Of a stretch of 30,646 bases of DNA, positions 24,149-30,646 are shown in pieces. Each line of letters opens with the position of its first letter. The stretch's first letter is position 1. The translations under genes and the position numbers were made by a program. Origin of the DNA: an uncultured Fidelibacterota bacterium (GTDB lineage: Bacteria; Marinisomatota; Marinisomatia; Marinisomatales; UBA1611). The DNA is taken from positions 1-30,646 of the forward strand of contig CAJWMI010000011.1 in NCBI GenBank assembly GCA_913043185.1. The letters are read 5' to 3'. A model generated the notes under the pieces. That model ran no database searches and had not been told where the DNA came from. It saw only the letters and a program-made list of their open reading frames with translations.

Positions 24149-27100
24149 TTTATCACCGCAAACTTTCCGGTTGTTTCACCAATACCCGGTGCGTCAATAT
24201 GGTAGATATAGATCCCATAGGCGATCTCTAGTCCATCCTTGCTTAACAGGTCCCACGATGCTGCACCGCTCTCAAATCCAGACTGATGATCAATCGTATC
24301 CACCAAATAACCTGATAGAGTAAAAATTTTGATCGTACACTCGCTAGGGAGATTAATAAAATCTAATTTTCTTGGTCCACGCCCAGAGGTGAACACATGT
24401 CTAGGTTCCCACGAGGCAGCAACAACATAAGGATTTGGGACGACGGCAATATCATTTAACTGCGTCTTTGCCGAGTCCTTGTTCACCCTTGATTGTGTCG
24501 TAGTAAACTCGTAGGTATCTGACTTGGAAAAAGGACGATAGGTAGCAAGCCTGTATACATCACCCATCTTTGCATGTACAATCTCTACCATAGCCGTATC
24601 ATAGGTCACTACCTCTGTGTATGTCGTGTCTGTCTCTGTTATAAGTGTGTCAATCGTTACGGTCGAGGTAATATCTAACGAGTCCTGATAAAAACGGATA
24701 AACATATAAGGTGCCTGCTGTGCATTGCCATCATACGGCTGAATTAAAATAGGCTCATCTGGGTCCCAAACATAATCACGATCATAATCAAAAATTCTAA
24801 AATTAGGATCGTCATTATCTGTCACATTTTTTATTCTAAATGGTGTGCTTACATTACGACTACAATGGGTCACTGAGTCACCAATGTTCCCCTCAAAGAT
24901 TAAGTGGAAATCTGCCGGATAGAGTCTCTGTGCTGTAATCTCTTGTCTATAGTTTGTCTCCCCTATGAGCCAGCCAGTAGAATCATAGTTTACGCCTACA
25001 AGATGGTTCTGAAGTTTTATTCGCATACCGTCAAATATTGGATTGCTGATCTCACCATCCATTTTTGCACTCTGATATAAAGGGAAATATTTATAGGATA
25101 TGTCTGCCTTCCCAGCTGACAATAATTCAGAACTTAGTGCCCTTACAAAACCAGTTGCTGGATCAACATTATAGTCTACTCCAGAGGCATACTCAACGCT
25201 TCCATCTACTGAGCTGATAATAACTGAAGAAGTGTCAATATGATTTTGCTCAACCTTTGCAATGCTATCAACAAGAACAATCACCTCAGAAATTTCCTGA
25301 TCGCTACGTACACTAAAAACCACATCATCATCAGACTGAAGCGTGGTAAACACAACACTGTAGGTGTGATTGTCTAAAATTGCATAAGCGTCAACCACCT
25401 CTAAATCAATATCCCCGGTTCCATATCCCTCAACATGAGTAATAAATTTCTGGTCTGGATTATCCAGTGTGTTTGGAGGGACATATCCGGCGACTGTTGC
25501 GTTCGGAAGAGCGATACCTGCATTTTGACTAAGCTGGACAACATTACCCTTAAGGTCAAGATCCAAAACAATAGAACACTCTGATGGCGCTATAGGCTGC
25601 AGATTTTCTCTATCGCTAAACCCAAGCTGATAAAAATCTAAATCGTATCCCTTATCATATGCGGTAACCGCATAATAATATTTTTGTCCGTTTATGACAT
25701 CAAATGAGTCTACATAAGAATACTTTAGACCAGTGTCTTCTCCCATATCAAACTGTAAACCATTAAATCCCACAGGATGAGGGCCTCTCAGGCTGTCAGG
25801 AATATCATAAATAACCAGTGGCTTTTTAAAAGTGATATTGCCATAAGCATCTGTAACGGTGTAGGCATCAATAAAACCAGCGTCTGTACTCCTGTATACA
25901 CGGTAGCCTTCGAAATCCATCCCATAAACAGGGTCCATTGATTTCTCTGAGAAATCATCCCAATAGAGCGTAACCTGCTTATCACCCGGTACTACCGTCA
26001 GACTTGGCTTGAGAGGTGGTTTAGCAAAACTATAATCGTTATCGTAGATATTTTGCATTGTGGTGGTATTCCGAAGTATGTCTGCCATATCATTACCAAA
26101 TACCATGGCAATAGCAAATTTTTTCTTTTCTCCTGGATAGAGCGTTATGTATGCAGATCCATATAGAAATGTCTGATCGATATTCTGGTTTGGAACCTGA
26201 AACACTCCTGGCTTTAACTGGCCCCACATTACCTCATCATTATCAGGCCTGATACTGGGATAGCTTGCGGAATAAAAACTTGTTAGACCTATCTGGTCTG
26301 ACTCATCATTATCCGTAATCTCAAAGTTTGGTTCGCCCACATCCGGAATCCCATTACCCTCAGTACCATCCTCATCAGGACCAGTGTATTCTAGGTGATA
26401 CGTACCAAGACCATCCGCTCCTATGTCATCCCTATCTGCAAGCCAGTCTCCATCATTATCAATTCCATCAAACTGACTCTCGTCAATCATTCCATCACCA
26501 TCATTATCAATTCCATCGGTTGGATTCCCTGGTGACTCTAAGAATGCCCAACCAAAATACGCAGGTACATATCCCCCATTTGCAGCTGTCCATCCGTCAT
26601 GGTCCCACTGGTAGACAATATCATTATCCACATCAAAATAAGCATCATCATCTGAGAAATCACCATTTGAACTGCCAATATCCGCATCACCGTACATACC
26701 AAAAACAACACTGTCCAATGTTTTATCACTTACGTTCTCAATCAAATAGGTGATTATGATAATATCTTCTGCAGCCGGATGATTCCATTGATAAATACGA
26801 GTATCAAGTTTTACACCTAGTCCGCGCTTAGTACTATCTTCACTAGAGCTTGTATATGGGAAATAAAAAAATTCATCATTGAACTGGTCATCCATAACAT
26901 AGTAGCTCTCTTGATCAGCACGAACATATTTCCCATAGGCACCGTTCCAATATCCATTCCAGTCCTCTTCTCTATTAGGCCAGCTTTCCGGCCAAGACTC
27001 TGGAATTGTATTTATCGCCATATAATCTTGATTCGGGTTGGCAAATCCCGGCAAGGGTTCAAAACCCCACTGATAGCCAAATGGTGACATATCTCTGAGA

Positions 27101-27429
27101 CCAATAGCGCCATCGGAAACAATATGTTTTCTGTTTCCGCTAGAGTCAATCACACTCGCAGCGATAACAGGGGTGAACTCATAAAAATAAGAGTTACCCG
27201 ATCCAATAGGATAAATCCCTGAGAATTGTCCTCCTCCATCGCCTATTCCACCAAAATTATAAAACCTGTTCATGATCCTATTTCCTGTGTGATCTGCATA
27301 CTTTCTATCTATAACTGCACCTACCTTAGGGGTGTTTCTATGAGAAGGATCAGAAATGATTTTTTTTCGATGTATTCCCTGTGAAAAAAGGGACGCAAAA
27401 AAGATTAGTATAGTTAGATATCTTTTCAT
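24145..27429 (-). CDS. Large secreted protein with Ca-binding-like repeats, Fn3-like domain and C-terminal sorting domain
   Basis: A 1094-residue exported protein that I cannot assign an activity. It has a signal peptide (MKRYLTILIFFASLFSQG); an N-terminal region rich in aromatic residues and Gly (about 40-300); two acidic repeats (about 305-333) of the thrombospondin type 3 kind, with DNDGDGMIDE and DNDGDWLADRDD; a fibronectin-III-like domain (about 474-600; VPGDKQVTLYWDDFSE, FEGYRVYRSTDAGF, YYYAVTAYD); a long beta-rich middle; and a C-terminal domain from VVPNPYVVAASW to TTGKFAVIK, which resembles T9SS/FlgD-type sorting domains. It lies 1 nt after the TonB-dependent receptor and overlaps the PorV-like gene by 4 nt, so surface display with those partners is likely. 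Confidence 0.85.
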   Translation of the reverse strand: MKRYLTILIFFASLFSQGIHRKKIISDPSHRNTPKVGAVIDRKYADHTGNRIMNRFYNFGGIGDGGGQFSGIYPIGSGNSYFYEFTPVIAASVIDSSGNRKHIVSDGAIGLRDMSPFGYQWGFEPLPGFANPNQDYMAINTIPESWPESWPNREEDWNGYWNGAYGKYVRADQESYYVMDDQFNDEFFYFPYTSSSEDSTKRGLGVKLDTRIYQWNHPAAEDIIIITYLIENVSDKTLDSVVFGMYGDADIGSSNGDFSDDDAYFDVDNDIVYQWDHDGWTAANGGYVPAYFGWAFLESPGNPTDGIDNDGDGMIDESQFDGIDNDGDWLADRDDIGADGLGTYHLEYTGPDEDGTEGNGIPDVGEPNFEITDNDESDQIGLTSFYSASYPSIRPDNDEVMWGQLKPGVFQVPNQNIDQTFLYGSAYITLYPGEKKKFAIAMVFGNDMADILRNTTTMQNIYDNDYSFAKPPLKPSLTVVPGDKQVTLYWDDFSEKSMDPVYGMDFEGYRVYRSTDAGFIDAYTVTDAYGNITFKKPLVIYDIPDSLRGPHPVGFNGLQFDMGEDTGLKYSYVDSFDVINGQKYYYAVTAYDKGYDLDFYQLGFSDRENLQPIAPSECSIVLDLDLKGNVVQLSQNAGIALPNATVAGYVPPNTLDNPDQKFITHVEGYGTGDIDLEVVDAYAILDNHTYSVVFTTLQSDDDVVFSVRSDQEISEVIVLVDSIAKVEQNHIDTSSVIISSVDGSVEYASGVDYNVDPATGFVRALSSELLSAGKADISYKYFPLYQSAKMDGEISNPIFDGMRIKLQNHLVGVNYDSTGWLIGETNYRQEITAQRLYPADFHLIFEGNIGDSVTHCSRNVSTPFRIKNVTDNDDPNFRIFDYDRDYVWDPDEPILIQPYDGNAQQAPYMFIRFYQDSLDITSTVTIDTLITETDTTYTEVVTYDTAMVEIVHAKMGDVYRLATYRPFSKSDTYEFTTTQSRVNKDSAKTQLNDIAVVPNPYVVAASWEPRHVFTSGRGPRKLDFINLPSECTIKIFTLSGYLVDTIDHQSGFESGAASWDLLSKDGLEIAYGIYIYHIDAPGIGETTGKFAVIK
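26450..26517 (-). repeat. Direct repeat pair encoding the calcium-binding-like motif
   Basis: Two identical 20-base copies lie at 26450-26469 and 26498-26517, 48 bases apart, that is 16 codons. Each encodes DGIDNDG. They mark an in-frame tandem duplication of a 16-residue acidic repeat in the secreted protein. Confidence 0.85.
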
Positions 27430-27430
27430 T

Positions 27431-30376
27431 CTACTTTAGACTAAGACTGAATCCTATTTTCACCTGCCTAGGACTAGAATAAAAATCTGGACGGATAAGA
27501 TACTCATCAAGCGTGTTAAATCCAGGGCCACTTATCTGAGGCGTATAAGTAGGTAAAAGGGTATAGGTCGAACGACCGGTGTCATTGTAAACAGTTAGCT
27601 CATTACGTATATCAAAAAGGTTATACACATTAACATGAGCAGAGACCTGAAACTTATTAAGCAGAACAAAATTATAGTAACTCCTCATATCTACATTATA
27701 GGTCGCCGGCTCTCTTGCATTATTCTCAAAAGATGTACGAACGCCAACATACTCTGTTGTATAAGGTAGACCACTACCATAGGAGCAGACGACACTTATA
27801 CCTGAATTTTTTATCGGGTGATAGGTCATGGTTGCGTTTAAGGTATGACGCTGGTCCCAGTCAAGCGGGACTAAAACTTTTTCAGGCTCTATGTTTGCCT
27901 GTTCATCATAAAATGCTGCAGCAGGATCTGAAGCATTACCCTCAGAGACACTATAGGTATAGTCAATATTCCCAGAAAAGGGGCCTCGAGGTCTCTTTGA
28001 AACAGCGACCGTAATTCCCCTTGAATTCGCATAGTCTTTATTGATGTATAGTCCGTACCTGTCACCAGCGACAAAAGACTGGACTATCTTAGTCGAGTTA
28101 AGATTTCGGATGTCTTTGAAATACCCAGTAACCTCTACCCCAAGATCCTGGCCGAACTGTTGCGAAAACCCTACCTCATACTGGGTGGTCCTCTGCGGCT
28201 TCATGTCTGCATTTCCCATTGTCGTACCAACTCCAGAGCTTGGGGGAACCTCAAACTCAGGGTTTGTGTAGAGATAACTAAAGCCAGGGTTTTGAAAAAA
28301 GTGTCCATAGGAAAAGTGTAGATAACCTTTATCTGTAATTGGGAATGCTAAAGCAAATCTGGGGCTTAGCTGATTTTTTGGATCTACATCTTCATACCAA
28401 GGGTCTCCATAGGCGTTAGACAATAATCGATCTTCATCCGTTTTCTCGTTTCCAATACTCATCTCATCCTCTGAAATCTCGCCATCTCCATCGAGATCAA
28501 AGTACTGATTGATCGGCTTTAAGGGAACCCTATGATTTGGGTCTCTCAGATCATTAACCGTTTTCCATTGTGGATCAAAGTAGTCGTACCTGAGACCAAA
28601 GTTTGCGACAATATTATCTGCCTCCATCTTATCCTGGACATAGAAAGACAACTCGCGAGGGTTACGCCCATCCTTTCCATATGAATCGTTTGTAGGAGAA
28701 TATAATGGGTTCTGATATGTCGGAGCCATATCTGTATAATCGGAAAGCTGTACCTCAATATCAGTAAGGGTAATATTTGTTACCCTATACTCAAATCCTG
28801 TTTTAAACTGGTGTCTCGCATTTAGCTGACTGGTGAGCTCTGCCTTGAACGTGTTTACAACAGATTTTCTATTGTAAGCCCCCATAGAATGACCACCCGC
28901 ATAATAATTATTAACAGGAGTATAATCATAAATAGTTGGGTTCACATAATAGATGTTAGAGTCTAGCTCTGGCCTATTTGAGAACCAGCCGCCTTCATCA
29001 GAAAACTCGAAGTCGAGCTCTTTATAAAACTCAGGGTCATCACTCAGATGGTTTCTGTAGTGATTGGTAGACTGTGACAGCATAATGTTGGCAAAGGTGG
29101 ACTGACTGAGGGACAGGTCCATTCTAAATAGGTTTCCAATTCTAGTATTAAAATAATTGCTTCTGCCATCCGGGTTCCACTTGTATAGGTGTGAATAGTA
29201 TTGGCTCTTGTTGTCACTATACATTCTGTTATAGCTCATTTTCATATAAGGAGTCACCCTCCAGCTGAGCTTAACCTGCGTTGTGACCTGCTCGTTCCAG
29301 TTCATGGAGACCCAGTCAAACGCATCTTCATCCCTTAGACTGTCAATATACGTAGGAATATCTTGATCCCAATCAGGAACATAACCATTCCCAATACCAA
29401 CATCTTCATTCACCACAAAATTATTACCCTCAGGGTCCCAGACAAAGGTATTCGGATGAAATATTCTCTGGCCATGAAGATATCCATTATTCCTTTTAAA
29501 CCTTCCGGAAGCAAAAAACGATAGCTTCTTTGGTAATATAGGCCCCTCGATATTTCCCTTAATATCAGAGATTCCGCTCAGGTTAAACTTTCCTAATTGT
29601 GGAAAAAGATCACTATCAGTTGAAACATAGCTGCCGCTGTTATAGCTGACGCTGCCCATATATTTACGGTAGCTGCCATCTTTGGTAATAATATTAACGA
29701 TACCAGACATGGCCTGACCATATTCAGCGTTGAACGTACCACTGATAAACTGAAGCTCTTGGATAGCATTGTTCTCAATCTCAACAGAAACGCCAGAGTT
29801 AAACGGATCAGTAACGGTAATCCCATCAACCATATAGGCAATCTCACCACCGCGTCCACCTCTAACGTGTATCTCACCGTTTGAGCTGACCACGCCAGCC
29901 TGGAGGGCGATCACATCCTCAAACTCTTCGACAGGAAGCATCTCAACCTCCTCACTGCTGATATTGGCCTGAGAGTAGGTAACATCAGTCTGGATCATAG
30001 GTCTTTCCGCCTGTACGACTACCTCATTCATACCGATAACACTCTCCGATAGCTCCGCGTTTATGGTTGTCGTTAGGTCCACCTGAATACGAACATCGTT
30101 CATCAACAGATCCTGGTAGCCTATCATTGTAAATCTTATTGAATATTTTCCAGGAGGAATCTGAAGAATATAATAATTACCCTCTGCATCTGTCGCGGTT
30201 CCAAGGTCCGTCTCATTGATCAGCACATTCGCACCGGCCATTGGCTCTCCGGTGCCTTTTACCGTGACCCTACCAGCTAATTTTCCCGTTGTCCCGGCAT
30301 CGACTAGGCTTATCGTAAACAAAAGATATACTAATGCTACAAACCGATGTAAATATTTTATAAACATAGTATACAT
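27431..30376 (-). CDS. TonB-dependent receptor with N-terminal carboxypeptidase-regulatory-like domain
   Basis: A 981-residue outer-membrane transporter. Order: signal peptide (about 1-27); a carboxypeptidase-regulatory-like beta sandwich (GKLAGRVTVKGTGEPMAGAN ... TINAEL, about 31-109); a linker with MNEVVVQAERP (116-126); the plug (about 135-235, with LPVEEFEDVIALQAGV, IHVRGGRGGEIAYMVDGI and GQAMSGIVNIITKDG); then a long barrel ending YSSPRQVKIGFSLSLK. Energised by TonB-ExbBD, such receptors import large or scarce substrates or take part in secretion. The substrate is unknown. Residues 627-638 form a full EF-hand loop. No SusD partner is adjacent; the next gene is the large secreted protein, 1 nt away. 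A second Met at position 4 could be the start. Confidence 0.94.
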   Translation of the reverse strand: MYTMFIKYLHRFVALVYLLFTISLVDAGTTGKLAGRVTVKGTGEPMAGANVLINETDLGTATDAEGNYYILQIPPGKYSIRFTMIGYQDLLMNDVRIQVDLTTTINAELSESVIGMNEVVVQAERPMIQTDVTYSQANISSEEVEMLPVEEFEDVIALQAGVVSSNGEIHVRGGRGGEIAYMVDGITVTDPFNSGVSVEIENNAIQELQFISGTFNAEYGQAMSGIVNIITKDGSYRKYMGSVSYNSGSYVSTDSDLFPQLGKFNLSGISDIKGNIEGPILPKKLSFFASGRFKRNNGYLHGQRIFHPNTFVWDPEGNNFVVNEDVGIGNGYVPDWDQDIPTYIDSLRDEDAFDWVSMNWNEQVTTQVKLSWRVTPYMKMSYNRMYSDNKSQYYSHLYKWNPDGRSNYFNTRIGNLFRMDLSLSQSTFANIMLSQSTNHYRNHLSDDPEFYKELDFEFSDEGGWFSNRPELDSNIYYVNPTIYDYTPVNNYYAGGHSMGAYNRKSVVNTFKAELTSQLNARHQFKTGFEYRVTNITLTDIEVQLSDYTDMAPTYQNPLYSPTNDSYGKDGRNPRELSFYVQDKMEADNIVANFGLRYDYFDPQWKTVNDLRDPNHRVPLKPINQYFDLDGDGEISEDEMSIGNEKTDEDRLLSNAYGDPWYEDVDPKNQLSPRFALAFPITDKGYLHFSYGHFFQNPGFSYLYTNPEFEVPPSSGVGTTMGNADMKPQRTTQYEVGFSQQFGQDLGVEVTGYFKDIRNLNSTKIVQSFVAGDRYGLYINKDYANSRGITVAVSKRPRGPFSGNIDYTYSVSEGNASDPAAAFYDEQANIEPEKVLVPLDWDQRHTLNATMTYHPIKNSGISVVCSYGSGLPYTTEYVGVRTSFENNAREPATYNVDMRSYYNFVLLNKFQVSAHVNVYNLFDIRNELTVYNDTGRSTYTLLPTYTPQISGPGFNTLDEYLIRPDFYSSPRQVKIGFSLSLK
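28463..28498 (-). other. EF-hand loop inside the TonB-dependent receptor
   Basis: These codons encode DLDGDGEISEDE (residues 627-638), which fits the 12-residue calcium loop at every ligand position (1, 3, 5, 7, 9 and 12) with Gly at 6 and Ile at 8. It lies in a non-strand, acidic stretch of the barrel and is probably an extracellular loop. Confidence 0.75.
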
Positions 30377-30419
30377 AATTATTAAACTTTTATAAATTTA
30401 TCGTCTATAGCGATATAAA

Positions 30420-30646
30420 CTATTTAACAAGTATTAGTTTTTTTACCGAGTGGAACTTTGAGCTGGTCAGCTCATAGAAATACATTCCAGATGAGAGCAT
30501 TTCACCAGCATCAGATGAGCCGTCCCACTTTACATGGTAGGAGCCTATATCTAGGTTATCTTTTACAAGAGTTTTTACTCTCCGACCAAGTAGATCATAC
30601 ACGCTAAGCGTTAGGTCGACCCTCTGGGGAACATCAAACTGTATCA
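30420..30646 (-). CDS. C-terminal part of a T9SS-tagged secreted protein (cut by the window edge)
   Basis: Only the last 75 residues are inside the window; the frame stays open to the right edge (IQFDVPQRVDLTLSVYDLLG and onward), so this is the 3' end of a longer gene and not a 60-residue protein starting at the internal GTG. The visible part is a complete type A sorting domain core: VYDLLGRRVKTLV, GSYHVKWDGSSDAGEMLSSG, MYFYEL and a Lys-rich terminal strand SVKKLILVK. Such a domain directs a protein through the type IX secretion system and is then usually removed or joined to a surface anchor. The catalytic or binding part is unseen. The TonB-receptor gene starts 43 nt after its stop. Confidence 0.85.
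   Translation of the reverse strand, partial: IQFDVPQRVDLTLSVYDLLGRRVKTLVKDNLDIGSYHVKWDGSSDAGEMLSSGMYFYELTSSKFHSVKKLILVK

Noticed and set aside
26450..26517. Two 20-base direct repeats as a CRISPR-like array
   Set aside because: Only two copies, in frame inside a coding region, at a 48-base period that matches a protein repeat. No cas genes are present.
26328..26753. A 141-residue plus-strand frame rich in His, Pro, Gln and Tyr
   Set aside because: It is the complement of the acidic repeat region of the large secreted protein. The His/Gln bias comes from Asp/Asn codons on the other strand, and no start signal or family match is seen.
30399..30415. TATCG / CGATA dyad between the T9SS cargo gene and the TonB receptor gene, as an operator
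   Set aside because: A 5-bp stem in an AT-rich 43-nt gap is easily random, and no promoter boxes of good quality lie next to it.

Overview
The window is a densely coded, AT-rich stretch of bacterial chromosome. Every gene I can support lies on the minus strand, so transcription runs from high to low coordinates throughout. The gene set suggests a Gram-negative of the Fibrobacteres-Chlorobi-Bacteroidetes sphere, and my best guess is the marine phylum Neomarinimicrobiota (Marinimicrobia, SAR406). The reasons are several proteins ending in type IX secretion (T9SS) sorting domains, a PorV/PorQ-family outer-membrane protein, a TonB-dependent receptor with an N-terminal carboxypeptidase-regulatory-like domain, the long insert-bearing form of IspG, and a primary sigma factor without region 1.1. 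The phylum is an inference; Ignavibacteria, Calditrichota or Bacteroidota cannot be excluded by reading alone.

Layout in the order of transcription. (1) 30646-21929 is a cell-surface block: the C-terminal end of a T9SS cargo protein (cut by the window edge), a TonB-dependent receptor, a 1094-residue secreted protein with calcium-binding-like repeats and a fibronectin-III-like domain, a PorV/PorQ-like barrel, and a secreted class II amidotransferase-like enzyme with its own T9SS tag. The receptor, the large secreted protein and the barrel are almost fused by 1-nt gaps and 4-nt overlaps. (2) 21863-20862 is the primary sigma factor, with a TTG start and a strong 16-bp hairpin terminator after it. 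(3) 20719-17284 starts at an extended -10 promoter and holds an exported M1 aminopeptidase with an alpha-solenoid tail, a 2H phosphoesterase and a heavy-metal-binding lipoprotein. (4) 17204-522 is a long co-directional run without a gap above about 90 nt: two exported TPR proteins, ispG, two small unknown proteins, a T9SS-tagged M1 aminopeptidase, folB-folK-deoxynucleoside kinase, a tiny membrane protein that is easily missed, a thioredoxin-like [2Fe-2S] ferredoxin, an outer-membrane barrel, smc, an MscS channel, a DUF423 protein, an amino-acid permease and dut. (5) groES follows with its own promoter, and the ribosome binding site of the next gene (expected groEL) is the first four bases of the window.

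The run folB-folK-dNK plus dut links folate and deoxynucleotide supply. The two aminopeptidases, the amino-acid permease and the TonB receptor fit a lifestyle of degrading and importing peptides or other organic matter. The most unusual items are the secreted amidotransferase, whose signal peptide appears to end exactly before the catalytic cysteine, and the compact receptor / calcium-repeat protein / PorV-like gene set next to it. I see no tRNA, rRNA, CRISPR array, insertion sequence or prophage gene.
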